A stretch of 64,000 bases of DNA from Elephas maximus indicus (taxonomy: Eukaryota > Chordata > Mammalia > Proboscidea > Elephantidae): assembly GCF_024166365.1 (NCBI RefSeq), contig NC_064844.1, forward strand, positions 558,001 to 622,000. Reading direction: 5' to 3'. The notes under the pieces are model-generated. The model made no database searches, was not told the DNA's origin, and saw only the letters and a program-made list of their open reading frames with translations. Each line of letters begins with the position of its first letter. The first letter of the stretch is position 1. This document shows, in pieces, positions 30,977 through 41,431 of this stretch. The position numbers and the translations under genes were made by a program.

Positions 30977-31274
30977 TGCAATATTGTTTGTGATAATAAA
31001 AAAAGCAGAGACAACTCAGTTTTCCAATATAGGGGATTGGATAAATACATTATGGTTCTTCCATTAGGTGAAATAATATTCAGTCCAGTGGAGCGCTAGT
31101 ACACTGACTAAAAAAAAACAAACATTTGTTTTGGCTTGTAGCATTTGCTGATTTTCATGGTGTAAATCTTCCCACCGTGGCCCATTTCAAGCTGCCAAGG
31201 TGATTATCATTACATTCCAAGTTGAAAAGAGATGTGCATATTTGGCTCTCTCAAGTCAGCACGAGCAGGCTCCA
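30977..31274 (+). mobile_element. Old L1 piece followed by unplaced sequence
   Basis: 30977-31100 continues the split L1 ('tgcaatattgtttgtgataataaaaaaagcag', 'ggggattggataaatacattatgg'). The part at 31120-31270 is not assigned. Confidence 0.5.
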
Positions 31275-32171
31275 TGTGGTGCGGTGAATTGCTTTAATAT
31301 GGCCCTGCTAGTCCTGGTCTTGTAACTCCTACAAAATGATTGGGTGTGGCTATGCAAGTAAGTTGCAAGGAACACTTGTAAGGGATTGGTCAGTTCTGCC
31401 ATCCTGCTAGGCTTAAAAAAAGCCAATCACAGAGGTTGGAGGGGGACCTCATACCTCCAGTAGAGGACCCAGGAGTAGAGCGAGTCCTTTGGACCCAGGG
31501 TCCCTGCACTGAGAGCCTCCTAGACCCAGGAGACAGAGTCCGCTGTAACACTGGAGATAGCAAGAAGCAGCGGCAAGTGCAGCAGAGAAACGGTGGCAGC
31601 AGAACCAGGAGACCAACACAAGACGGCTGGTGGGCTTCCTGGCCCACAGGTTGAGGTGGCTACAGTGGTGTGCTGACCCATGGAGTGAGAGAACTGAGCG
31701 CCCTCAGGCAGGCGCCCTCCTGGTGGAGTGGGGTGCTTCCAGGCACTTATCAGCAGAGCTAAAGAGGTTTGTAACACTTGACTGAGCAGGGCAAAGGCCA
31801 AGAGCAAGGGCCTTGGCCGAGCAGCAACAGATGAGAAGAAGATGTCCTGATGGAAGAACTGTGTCCTGCACTGTTCTTGTTACTTCCGACTTGATCCTGA
31901 TCCCGCATTGCAACCTATCACTTCCCTAATAAACCCCATAATCATAAGTATGGTCTCTGAGTGCTGTGTGGCCATTGCAACAAATAAGTGAACCCAGCAG
32001 AGAAGTAGAGAGTGCCATGGGAGGGATGGCTGGTGTCAGAGCTGGTAAAATGTTGGGGTGAATGTACGTCTGACCTCCACCTCGAGGGAAGCAGCCCTGG
32101 ACTGCTGCTTATGATGGTGATTCTCCTCTTCCCTGAAGTTAGAGGGGGTTTGATGCCACACAAATTTCACA
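31275..32171 (+). mobile_element. LTR family A, solo
   Basis: The 897-bp unit starts TGTGGTG and ends TTCACA, flanked by the exact 5-bp duplication CTCCA (31270-31274 and 32172-32176). A CCAATCA box lies near 31423 and the polyadenylation signal AATAAA at 31928-31933. No gag or pol remains. Other copies are at 44518-45445 and 59316-60265, with relatives at 4012-4504 and 39915-40934. A 5-bp duplication and the lack of human counterparts known to me suggest an afrotherian-specific ERV. Confidence 0.88.
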
Positions 32172-32940
32172 CTCCAGAATAACACTAATTGAGCCTCAAG
32201 AAAAAAAGAGAGAGAGAGAGATCTAGTTATGCTGACATAGAAAAAAAGTCCAAGATGTATTGTTAATTGAAAAAAGCAAGTCACCAAGTACTAACGCACA
32301 GTTTTGAGAAACAGTACCCATAAAATACGTGTTGATACCGTCCTAGGAAAAAGTGGAAACCTAATCAATGTTAACAGATAAATACTATTATCTCTGGATA
32401 ACGAGGATGGGAACTTTCTACATTACATCGTAACATTTCAATTTTTGTAAAGCATATATGTTATTTTTGTAATCAGACAAAATAAAAACAATATTTAAAA
32501 ATTAAACTTACATGGGTCTTAACAAACTTTGTGACTTGGAGGGCTGTTTTAAAAGTAATACCACGATGTGTTTTTGAAAGTGACGGTGTCCTCGCACTTG
32601 GCTGCTGAGAATATAAATTGGAACAACCGTTCTGGAGGGCAATTTGGAATAAAAATCAAAGCTCTAAAAATGTACGTATCTGTTGACCCAGTGATTCCAC
32701 TTCTGGGAATGTACCCTAGGACAATGGTAAAGGATGTGAACAAAGATCTAACTACAATAATATTCTTCATATTGTTTCTGTCAAATAACCGGAATGTTCA
32801 ATAATAGGAATAGATTGTACAAACGGCTGTACATTCATATAATAAAGTACCCTACAGCCACTAAAAACACTGTAGAAGTCTATTGATTTGAAAAGATGCT
32901 TATACCTTGTTTGAAAGTGTAAAAAATGAAAGCATATTAA
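32172..32940 (+). mobile_element. Old L1 (L1M-type) 3' regions
   Basis: 'aaaaagtccaagatgtattgttaattgaaaaaagcaag' and 'tatctctggataacgaggatgggaac' belong to an old L1 3' end. From about 32590 a second L1 piece follows: 'ggagggcaatttggaataaaaatcaaagctc', 'gacccagtgattccacttctgggaatgtacc'. Confidence 0.6.
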
Positions 32941-32998
32941 ACCAAAAAAAAAAAAACCAAACCCAATGCTGTCGAGTCGATTCTGACACATAGCGAAA
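32941..32998 (-). mobile_element. AfroSINE tail fragment
   Basis: 'aaccaaacccaatgctgtcgagtcgattctgacacatagcga' is the inverted SINE tail. The head is missing, so it is an extreme 5' truncation. Confidence 0.75.
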
Positions 32999-32999
32999 C

Positions 33000-34320
33000 T
33001 TTACAGTACAACGATGTTCACTGCAGCATCATTCACAACAGCCGAAACGTGGAAACAACCTAATGCCCATCAACGGATGAATGAATAAACCAAATACGGT
33101 ACGTGCACCCAATGGAACGCTGGGAGCAATGAAGTCCTGGTGCACCCTACAACACGGATGTAGCTCGAAGGCATTATGCCGAATAAAATAAGTCAGTCAC
33201 AAAGGGACAAACATTGGATGATCTCACTTATATAAAAAGACAATAAGAGGCAAATGTATAGAAACCAAAGTTTATTCGTGGCTACCGGGGAGGGGGGCAG
33301 GGGAAAGGGGACTATTATGGATCACTGAGTTCTGGTTTACAGTCACGGGAAAATCACATTGATTAAGGGTAAGGGTTGCAGAACTGATTAATGTAATTGA
33401 TGGCAATAAACTGTACACCTGTAAAAAGTTGAATTGGCAAAAGCCGTGTCACTGATACATTTAACAAACAAACAAAAAAGAGCAGCTACTGAGGGTGGTT
33501 ATGTACAACCACACACCTCATGGGATCTGGTTTCTGGATTTGGAGGTTTAGGGTCATGATTTCACAGGACAGCCCAGTTAATTTGCCTCATATCATGTTT
33601 AGTGTTTCTGTCCCACTTCCTGTTTGTTGCGTAGTGCCTGGGGTCTTAAAAGCTTCCAAGTGGCCGTCTAAGGTACAACAATTCGTCTCTATTCCCCCCC
33701 CACCCGGAACAACAGAGGAAGAAGGAGAGTCAGGAATAGGGGGAGGAAATGGAATGTGTGGCTAATTGCCTCTGTGAACAACTGCCTCCTTTGCGGTGAG
33801 ACCAGAAGAGCTGGACGATGCCTGGTTACCATTATGAACGTTTTGATCGAAGATTCTATAGAAGAATCAGGAGATCCCAAGGGGGAAAATGCAGGACAGA
33901 ATTTCAAATTCTAATGAACTCTGGTCTTTCTGGAGCCATGGAAGCTGGGTGAACCCCTGAAACTTCTGCCCTGAGATAATCTTTAAACCTTAAACCAAAA
34001 ATATACCCTAAAGACTTGGTAAAAGAAAACAATAGTTTAGCTTAACTAGTAAAGAATGTTTGCCTTGAACGTTGTGCTCTTTTTTAAGATCTAGATGGGA
34101 TCAAATTGACAATAGCAACTCATAAGATTAGATAGGAAATGTAGGAGGCAGTGAGTTTATGTTAATGGGGGAGGAACAACTCAGAGAAGAAGGGTGAGAA
34201 TGGCTGTAGGACTCGAAGAATGCAATCAACGTCACTGAATTGTACACGTGGAAATTGTTGAATTGGTCTATGTTCTGCTGCGTATATTCTCAACAACAAA
34301 AATAAAATAAAATACTTTTA
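33000..34320 (+). mobile_element. L1: ORF2 3' end and full 3' UTR
   Basis: The left part is L1 ORF2 3' sequence ('gttcactgcagcatcattcacaacagcc', 'ctaatgcccatcaacggatgaatgaataaac', 'gtcagtcacaaagggacaaacattggatg'). The 3' UTR follows without interruption ('tgcctggggtcttaaaagcttccaagtggccgtctaagg', 'tgaacaactgcctcctttgcggtgagaccagaag', 'aatgcaatcaacgtcactgaattgtacacgtgg', 'caacaacaaaaataaaata'). Together with 24883-26835 it ties this repeat to L1. Confidence 0.78.
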
Positions 34321-34560
34321 AAAAGATTACAAAGCCGTGTATGCAGTGCGCTCCACATTTTATAAATCTAAAGCTGCAGGCCCCACAACTTCTCTAAGTC
34401 CCTGACCCTTGTTCTGTTTTCTGATTTGTAGATGGGGGTGAGGCTAGATGTAAACGCTATTTTCTCAAAGCCAGTCAGACTTGGGCTGTGCAGTTCCCAC
34501 TGCCTGGAGTGGCCTTCTTTGTTGTATATGGGGAATTCAATCCTGGTTCCACATCACACT
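34321..34560. other. No feature recognised
   Basis: Short unplaced sequence between L1 pieces. Confidence 0.35.
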
Positions 34561-34920
34561 GTTGGTGGTTGTGCAAACTGGTAGAATCATTTTGGAGGGT
34601 TATTTGGCAATATCTATCATTTTTGAAATGTGCTTAGTTTTAACCCAAAAGTCCACTTTTAGGGATCTATCCTTGTACAAATCTTCAAAGATACATGTAC
34701 TAGAATGCTTGCTATAATATTGTGCAAAATAGCCCCCCAAAGGGGAAACAGACATGACCATGAAGTGGGATTAGGTTAAATAAATTATGGTATTTCCTAC
34801 GGAATGTTATACGGCCACCAAAAGCAATGAGAAGCTTCGATACGTATATACAGTGACATGAGAAATAACCCAAAGTGTTCAAAGAAAAAAAAAACTGAAA
34901 AACGTAACCATATGATAATA
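34561..34920 (+). mobile_element. Old L1 (L1M-type) 3' region
   Basis: 'ggagggttatttggcaatatctatc', 'aacccaaaagtccacttttagggatctatcc', 'ttaggttaaataaattatggtatttcctacggaatgttat' are typical. Confidence 0.65.
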
Positions 34921-35200
34921 ATAGCAATAATAGCTAACACTTGGCTGGTGGATTTGAACTGCCAACCTCTTGGTTAGCAGTCATGCTCTCAACCACTGTG
35001 CCGCCAGGGCTCCAAAGCATACAATAATAACAGCAATAGTAGTTAACGATTATTGAGCACTTACTGTATACCAGACACCGCGCTTTACAAAGTTTCATTT
35101 AAGGCTCACAACAATCCTATGACGTAGGACTAAGGAACTAATTTGTTTATTAGATAAGAAAGGCAAATATAAAGAGGGTGAAGAATTTAATTAACTTTGA
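34921..35200 (+). mobile_element. MIR SINE split by an AfroSINE fragment
   Basis: 'agcaatagtagttaacgattattgagcacttactgtataccagacaccgcgctttac' and 'aaggctcacaacaatcctatgacgtaggac' are MIR. An inverted AfroSINE head fragment (about 34943-35015, 'ctggtggatttgaactgcc' to 'ccgccagggctcc') interrupts it. Confidence 0.75.
34943..35015 (-). mobile_element. AfroSINE head fragment
   Basis: Only the 5' half of the SINE is present, in reverse. The tail is missing, so this is a rearranged or deleted copy rather than a normal 5' truncation. Confidence 0.7.
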
Positions 35201-35490
35201 TTAAGAAGTGAAGAGATTAGCTGAACTCTCTGGCGGGAAATTGCAGAATTCCACCCTCCCAAATCAAGCAGGGCAAAGCTCAAAGCAGTCCCAACAAAAA
35301 TCGTAAGATTCCTGAGGCACAGGCGATGGTGTAGGCTGTGGAATGGCTTTACCTTTGCTGAGTGATGACTCCCTGCCAGGTGCTGTCCAGAGCTTTGCAG
35401 ACACTAACTCAGGTGAGGCTCACAAAGTCTCCGTGAGGTGTGTACCGCTGCTGCACACCTGTTCAGGTGATAAAACAGGTGCGTGAGCGA

Positions 35491-36017
35491 AACAAGGCAG
35501 ACACAAAAGGACAAACGTTGTATGATCCCACTTAAACGAAATACCTACCAGTTGCTGTCAAGTCGATTCTGACTCATCGTGACCTCATGTGCGTCAGAGT
35601 AGAGTTGTGCTCCATAAGGTTTTCAATGGCTAATTTTTAGGAAATAGATCACCAGGCCTTTTCTCCGAGGTGCCTCAAGGTGGACTCAAACCGAAACCCT
35701 TCCGTTAGCAGACAAGGGTGTTAACCACTGCACCACCCAGGGATTCCTACGAAATATCCAGTACAGGCAAAGCACAGAAGCCAACCTTTATTAGTGGTTA
35801 CCAGGGGCAGGTGGCAGGAGGAAATGGGGTATTTTGTAACGGTTACCGAGTTTCTGTTAAAGGTGATGAAAAATTTGGAAACGGGTAGTGGTGATGGCTG
35901 CACAATTTGGCGAATGTAATTAATGTCATTGAATTGTACACAAAAAAAAGTTGAAATGGCGAATGTTTTCTTGTATCCTTTACCACAATAAAAATTTTAA
36001 AAAACAAAACAAAAAAC
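35491..36017 (+). mobile_element. L1 3' end inserted in MIR
   Basis: 'agacacaaaaggacaaacgttgtatgatcccactta', 'tagtggttaccaggggcagg', 'gtaattaatgtcattgaattgtacac' and 'accacaataaaaattttaaaaaacaaaac' define an L1 3' end with a poly-A tail. A SINE is nested within it. Confidence 0.8.
35541..35747 (-). mobile_element. AfroSINE, long form, nested in the L1
   Basis: Inverted long-form copy flanked by ACGAAATAC (near 35535) and ACGAAATAT (near 35749), a near-perfect target duplication. This is the third level of nesting: MIR, then L1, then SINE. Confidence 0.8.
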
Positions 36018-36125
36018 AGAGGCACAAAGAATTACATGCACAGCCAGTTAGTAGCAGATCCAGAATGTGAGCCTCAGCTCCTGCCTGGGGGCCCATGGTC
36101 CTAACCGATGCCCTGTACGCACTGG

Positions 36126-36530
36126 CGAGAATGTGAATCCGTCCTGTGAGGGGTTTCAAGTACCCAAGTAATGTGTGAATAATGTGTGAATTTGACATAT
36201 TTAAGAGAAACGAATAAATGAAGTTTATAAACAGCTTAAATGTGTGAGAGAATTTGATTTGTTAGATGTGTATGCCTCCGTGACTTTAATATCCAAGAAC
36301 ACTTGATAACTTTTACAAGTAGTGTTTAAATGGAAAATTTAATCTGTCAAATTAGTAAACTCACTGAGTATTAATCAAAGAGCAAGTGAAAGTATTTTAA
36401 TATGTAACTGATAGATTTTTAATGAATTTGAAATTTGTTTAAATTCTTAATAACAACTAAGTTTAAAATTTACAGCCCTAATAAGGTAAATATCATTTAA
36501 AATGCAAGCAGCTTTTATAAGTTCCTTTCC
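36126..36530. other. AT-rich sequence, no gene recognised
   Basis: Very AT-rich, with no recognised repeat. It may be single-copy or an eroded LINE. Confidence 0.35.
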
Positions 36531-36532
36531 AT

Positions 36533-37092
36533 GCACAAAAAGCCCCCTCAGAGGAAACGGATTGCATGTCTGGTTATCTCCATGAACAACTGCCTCCTTT
36601 GCCATGAGACCAGAAGAACTGAATGGTGCCCAGCTGCCATTACTGATCATTTTGATGGAAGATTTTATAGAAGAGCCTGATCAAAAGGGGGTAGAATGCA
36701 GAACAGAATCTCAAATACTCAGTGAAATCCAGACATTCTGGAGCCACTGAGACTGAATGAACCCTGAAAATTATCTTTAATTTTAATCTTTAAACTTTAA
36801 ACCCAAACTATCCCCTGAAGTCTTCTTCAAACCAAAAAATAATTTATCTTAATAAGTACGTCCACTTTGAGCACTGTGCTCTTTAAAGAACTATCGAGGT
36901 GAGATCAAGTTGACAACAGATGAGAAGCTTAAGTGGCAGTGAGTTTAAGTCAATGGTGGTGGAACAATTTAAAGGATGGCAAGAATGTTCACACAACTTG
37001 AAGAATGTAATCAGTGTCACTGAGTTGTACATGTAGAAATTCTTGGAATGGTGTATGGCCAAGAATATTTTCACCAAAAAAAAAAAAACCTC
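36533..37092 (+). mobile_element. L1 3' UTR copy
   Basis: Same order as 33760-34320: 'ctccatgaacaactgcctcctttgccatgagaccagaagaactg', 'gatggaagattttatagaagagcctgatc', 'gaatgtaatcagtgtcactgagttgtacatgtag', A tail at 37076. Confidence 0.8.
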
Positions 37093-37104
37093 CCTCAGCC
37101 ATTA

Positions 37105-37270
37105 AAATATCAATTGATAATTGGTACAGTTATAGCCCTATTTTGTTAAGAGGAAAACTGAGATAAAGAGAAATAACTTCCCAATGGGACAGAGGCAGGA
37201 AGTGGTAGCCCTTGCATTCCAGCCCCGGCGGCACCAGGCAGCCAAAGCCAGCACATTCAACCATGTTCCC
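37105..37270 (+). mobile_element. MIR SINE fragment
   Basis: 'ccctattttgttaagaggaaaactgagataaagagaaataacttcccaatgggacagaggcaggaagtgg' is MIR core sequence. Confidence 0.55.
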
Positions 37271-37556
37271 AAACTGCCTGGCAGTGCGTGGAGATTCTAT
37301 TTCTAGAGAAAACAATGTCAGGTCAAATACATAACCTGGAGAAATGTACACCAAGGTGACGATACTGGTGTTTGCTGGAGTGGGAATTACAGAAGATTAT
37401 TTTATTTATATTTTTATGCTTTGAGTAAAAGAGTTCTCTTTCACCCAATACTTAATGAATCTCTTTGCTGACAATTTAAAATTAAGGGAATTCTGCATCT
37501 CTTTATATTTTACTTTTTTCTCTGAGTTGTCAATCAGCATTCTGTAGTCATTTATT

Positions 37557-37574
37557 GACGGCACTGGGTTTTGG
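37557..37574 (+). mobile_element. 18-bp SINE/RTE tail insertion with target duplication
   Basis: Only GACGGCACTGGGTTTTGG, the last bases of the AfroSINE tail, is present. It is flanked by the exact 13-bp duplication GTAGTCATTTATT at 37544-37556 and 37575-37587. It looks like a retroposition event truncated almost at its start. Confidence 0.8.
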
Positions 37575-37640
37575 GTAGTCATTTATTAATATTATCTCAC
37601 GGGCTTTTTTTTTTTTTTACATGCCTGTTTATGCCTCAAA

Positions 37641-37842
37641 AAGGAGCCCTGCTGGTACAATTGTTAAGTGTTTACCTCCTAACCAAAATGTTGGTGGTTC
37701 GAACCCACCAGCCACTCCTTGGGAGAAAAATGTGGCAGTTTGCTTCCATAAAGATTACAGCCTTGGAAACCCTATGGGGCAATTAATTCTGCTCTGTCCT
37801 GTAGGGTCACTATGAGTCAGAATCGACTCAACAACAATGGGC
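37641..37842 (+). mobile_element. AfroSINE, long form
   Basis: The copy includes the extra middle block ('gagaaaaatgtggcagtttgcttccataaagattacagcc') absent from short forms. It is flanked by TTATGCCTCAAA (37629-37640) and TTATACCTCAAA (37843-37854), a 12-bp duplication with one mismatch. Confidence 0.9.
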
Positions 37843-38042
37843 TTATACCTCAAACGCTGCCTCAATTCCTAGGTGAAAACTTTTTTTATACCCTATGCCC
37901 CGCCCCACAGAATTAATCACTCTTTCAGAAATGCCGCCCTTACCTAGTACAAGCTTTAAACTTTTGAACTGAATATAATTGTTTTTCTATTTGTTCATCT
38001 TCCATATTAGAATGTCTGCGTTTGTCTTGTCTTTGGCTTCAC

Positions 38043-38098
38043 AGGGTATAGGGTCACTACTATTCAGAATCATAAACCAAGGGCAATGGGTTTGGTTT
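38043..38098 (+). mobile_element. AfroSINE tail fragment
   Basis: 'gtatagggtcactactattcagaatcataaaccaagggcaatgggtttggttt' is a diverged tail only. Confidence 0.6.
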
Positions 38099-38107
38099 AG
38101 TATAGAC

Positions 38108-38325
38108 TTGATCCCTGGGTGGTGTAATGGTTCACTCTCAGCTACTAAAGATCAGCAGTTCGAATCCACCCAGCCGCACTGCAGGAGAAAGGCCAGGTGA
38201 CCTGCTTCCTTAGAGACCACAACCAAGAAAACCCTACGGAACAGTTCTACTGTGTAACACATGGGGTCGCCATGAGTCAAATTGACTGGACAGCAATGGG
38301 TTTGGTTTGGTTTGGTTTTGGTAGT
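38108..38325 (+). mobile_element. AfroSINE, long form
   Basis: Complete copy from 'atccctgggtggtgtaatggtt' to 'ggacagcaatgggtttggtttgg', with the long-form middle block ('ggagaaaggccaggtgacctgcttccttagagaccac'). Confidence 0.85.
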
Positions 38326-38562
38326 ACATAGCTTGTCTGGTTAAACCGAACATACTTTAGAGTTATGGAAAACTGTTTTTGGTGTTTTAACTCTTTTGTC
38401 TAGCATTAGAGTCCATGAAACAATGAAGACTTAAGTTGGTGAACTAAAAATGGAGAAATTCGGATAAGAAGGTGTCACAAAACGAAGAATTGAATTGCCT
38501 CCCTGAAAATATGAATTGTTTGCAAGAAGCTGAGAGCGGAGCCGTATTAACAATTGTCTTTG

Positions 38563-38597
38563 CTTCAATCGACTCGTCGGCACTGGGTTTTGGTGTT
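38563..38597 (+). mobile_element. AfroSINE tail fragment
   Basis: 'cttcaatcgactcgtcggcactgggttttgg' is the SINE tail. It sits inside a long open frame (38472-39365), which argues against that frame being an old gene. Confidence 0.65.
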
Positions 38598-38794
38598 TTG
38601 GGTCCCCCGAGGTGCTCCGTGTCCTCTTGCTCTGAGGCTAGCCTGGCCCCCAATTCAGTGCGTATTTCTCAGGGCCCTGTTTTCTACCTAAAAGGAAAAC
38701 ACAAACAAGAACACCTTAAGCAGAAGAATACCTCGCTTGCCATGACCCCAGTGCAATTTATCCCGGGCTGTTTCAGTTGTAGAAACTTGGGGAA

Positions 38795-39375
38795 GGTGGG
38801 TGCTGCAGGCGGTGCAGCCCTGCTGTCCACCTGCCCCCACACCAGCGCCCCCGTGCCCGCCGCTGCCGAGGCCGGCCTGGGCCTAGACCACCGCCACCTC
38901 GTCCCCCTAAGTGTGCGGCCCGGAGGCCAAGCAGGAGCCGCCCCAGGTATCCTGGGCCCCGGGCCGCGGACGCACAGGTGTCTGCCCTTTCCCGTGGGCC
39001 CCGCCCCACGGCCCCGCCCAGCCGCTCTGCCCCGCCCCTCCACAGGCCCCGCCCACCCCGGCGCCTCCGCCCCGCCCTTCCGCCCTGAGGCCACGCCCCT
39101 GACCCGCTCCGACCTGCGCAGGGCGGGGCCTCGACAGGGGCACTTCCGGTTCCCCTACCCTCTTTGTTGTTCCTTCCTTTGTGGGGTGGCGGCTCCCCTG
39201 TGGTGGGGACGGGGCGGACCCAGGGTGCGCCCCCCTTCAGGGCCCCGCCCAGGACTTGGGGGGCGGCCGGCGGCCGGTGGCTCAGGCACGTCTTTGCTGA
39301 GAGAACCTGCCCCCCTGGCCCCCAGGCCGACCCCAGTGGAGGTGGCAGGAGGGGAGCAGGGATAGATGGTGCAAA
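38795..39375. promoter_or_regulatory. CpG island, candidate promoter
   Basis: This is the only GC-rich, CpG-dense block in the window. It carries at least five Sp1-type GC boxes (CCCCGCCC cores near 39012, 39030, 39046 and 39070; GGGCGGGGCC at 39121-39130). It also has an NRF1-like TGCGCA near 39115 and an ETS-family site (CACTTCCGGT) at 39141-39150 followed by a pyrimidine-rich stretch. No TATA box was seen. This layout fits a housekeeping-type or bidirectional promoter with initiation near 39150-39210, but I could not identify a first exon or gene. Possible 5' splice donors exist on the plus strand (AAG/GTGGGT at about 38796; CAG/GTATCC at about 38947). Direction is undecided. Confidence 0.6.
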
Positions 39376-39914
39376 GAGGAGGGGAGCTGAGTTAGCCAGG
39401 GCCCAGCCCAGAAGAAGCTGAGAGCAGAGACCCAGAGTACCAAGATTTTCGGAGGCATTTAAAAAATGCAGATGGCTTTAATCACCGTCTAAGTGTCATT
39501 AATTACGAACTGTTTAATTAATTACAGCCCCCAGGATGCCTGTAAATCACAGCACTGACCTGAGGCTTGCGGACCAAGTTCAGATGATGATATTCAGAGC
39601 AATGCAGGCAGGAAGCAGGAAAACGGGGTATGGGTGTTTTCAGGGTTCCTTCAAGCATCCGAAAGGTGGGGCCCGGGGATAACAACGAATGTGTTTCCGC
39701 GGCATAATCAAAAACGTCGTGAAGCCACTGCCGTCCTGGTTTCTCCATGTCGGCCATCAGATCGTATCCACAGCAAGTTACTCACTGGCCGCTGTTAGCC
39801 CTTGGGATCACCACGGAGCCAGATGGTACAGCACGATTTTTCTGCCTGTGTTCTCAGCGCTGAAGACCACTGCTTTCCTACTTCTTGTAGGGAGCTCAAA
39901 CGGAAAACACACGC
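39376..39914. other. Single-copy-looking block, conserved-element candidate
   Basis: No repeat is recognised. At 39495-39530 homeodomain core motifs are packed (CATTAATTAC and TTAATTAATTA), just right of the CpG island. It could be a regulatory element linked to the island or part of a transcript. No coding frame is convincing. Confidence 0.4.
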
Positions 39915-40934
39915 TGTAAAAATGCCATGGCGAGGCGTCTGACCTCTGTCTTCACTCAGGGGGAGAGGCAGTCATCAGCATCAACAGCCCAAAGCCGATT
40001 CCTATGAGGCGGAAGGCGGACAGACCTCCACTCACCAACCTTTCTAGCAAGTCTGACGCTAGTCGTCCCTCCCAGGGCACTCTCTATTTCTCTGCTGGGT
40101 TTGATAGTCCCTTGCAATGGCCACACAGAACTCATAGACAATACTCATGATTATGGGGCTTATAAGGGAAGTGATAGGTTACAATTCAGGGTCAGGAATG
40201 ACTCAGGATGCAGTTCTTCAATCAGGACAGCCTCTTGGTGGTGCCCACAGGCAGGACTCTCTCTCGGCCCTCCCTCTACCTTGCTGGGGGAAAGCGTTAA
40301 AATCTCTTTAGCTCTGCCAATAAGTACCTGAGGGCTCCCCACTCTGCCAGTAAGCCTCAGCCTGAAGGCAAACCATCTCCCGCTGGTTTCCTGGTTCTGC
40401 TGATGCCTATTCTCTGGGCACTTGCTAGCCCATCTTGTGCCCTCTCCACTGTTGCAGCTCTCTGTCTCCTGGGTTTAGGAGGTCCTCAGCACAGGGATCC
40501 TGGGTCCAAAGGGCAAATTCCACTCCTAGCTCTTCTTCTTGGTAGTGGGCTCCCCCCACCTTGCTCTCTTCTCTCTCCTTTTATCTCTTGTAAGATAAAA
40601 GATGTGACTCGAGTAAGGGCATGAGCTGAATAATGGTTGTAGGGGTGATGACTTGGGTAAGCACGGTGACTGGGGTCACACCCCCTAGTAAGGCAGTGAC
40701 TTAAGATACATCCCACCCTAATCCTGCCTCATTAACATAATGTAAACTCACTCCCAAATGGGACCACAGAGGCTAGGATTTATAACACATCACAAAATGG
40801 AGGATAATTACATCAGATCACAAAATGGAGGATAACTACATCAGTACATAACTGCCAAATTGCATTGTTACGTAACTGCCAAACCACCAAAAATCATGGC
40901 CCAGCCAAGCTGACACATGACCTTAACCATCACA
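39915..40934 (-). mobile_element. LTR of mosaic type C (MLT2-like start, family A end)
   Basis: On the minus strand the element starts at 40934 'tgtgatggttaaggtcatgtgtcagcttggctgggccatgat', an ERV-L/MLT2-like opening. It ends at 39915 with family A 3' sequence ('tcatgagtattgtctatgagttctgtgtggcc', 'aacccagcagagaaatagagagtgc', terminal TTTTTACA). The middle ('ggacccaggatccctgtgctgagg') is shared with both A and B. It is 1020 bp, TG...CA. Flanks CACGC and GGTTT are not a duplication. Confidence 0.75.
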
Positions 40935-41430
40935 GGTTTCGTAAACCTTAGTTGCATGGTCCCACCCAATAACTGTGTGGGAGTCACAGAGACTATGGCT
41001 AGAAGGGCCATTTTAAGTAATTTGCTGCACCCCACATGTGCACACACACCACTTACCTGCTTCTAGTGCTTAACATTGTACTAAAATAATTATAGAAGCT
41101 ACCCTCCAATTTCTGTGAATTTTTGCCTAAGGGAATGTGCAGTTGTGAGACTTAACTTCAAAACCAACTATCCCTATTTAAACTTTGTCCTCTAGAAACA
41201 GTTCAGCAGTACTTGGTAAAAGAGTGAGAGGTGAGCATTATGATATATGCTGACAAGGATGTAGTGAAACTTCTCAGCTGTGGGGAAACTAAGTACATGA
41301 TCATGCCGTTTCTCCCTTGGCTCTTCTGCCTCTAATGTAGAGAACAAGTGAACATGGTTAACAGAACCAAGGAAGGAATGGTGAGAAAAGGGAAGACTTC
41401 ATAGATTTCTATTTGGGAAACCCTGGGTGG
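40935..41430. other. No gene recognised
   Basis: Mixed sequence with no assigned repeat and no credible frame. Confidence 0.35.
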
Positions 41431-41431
41431 A

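Larger units (their letters stand above)
35335..36125 (+). mobile_element. MIR SINE split by an L1
   Basis: The left half (35335-35490, 'tgactccctgccaggtgctgtccagagctttgcagacactaactcagg') and right half (about 36018-36125, 'cagaggcacaaagaattacatgcacagccagttagtagcagatccagaatgtgagcc') belong to one MIR separated by an L1 3' end. Confidence 0.7.

Noticed and set aside
38684..39143. Minus-strand frames of 136 and 78 codons in the CpG island
   Set aside because: Gly/Arg/Pro-rich translations of GC boxes without any domain; overlapping frames are equally open.
38472..39365. 297-codon plus-strand frame across the CpG island
   Set aside because: It begins in AT-rich DNA, runs through a SINE tail fragment at 38563-38597, and is open in the GC-rich part because stop codons are rare there. 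Other frames on both strands are open as well, and no domain is recognisable.
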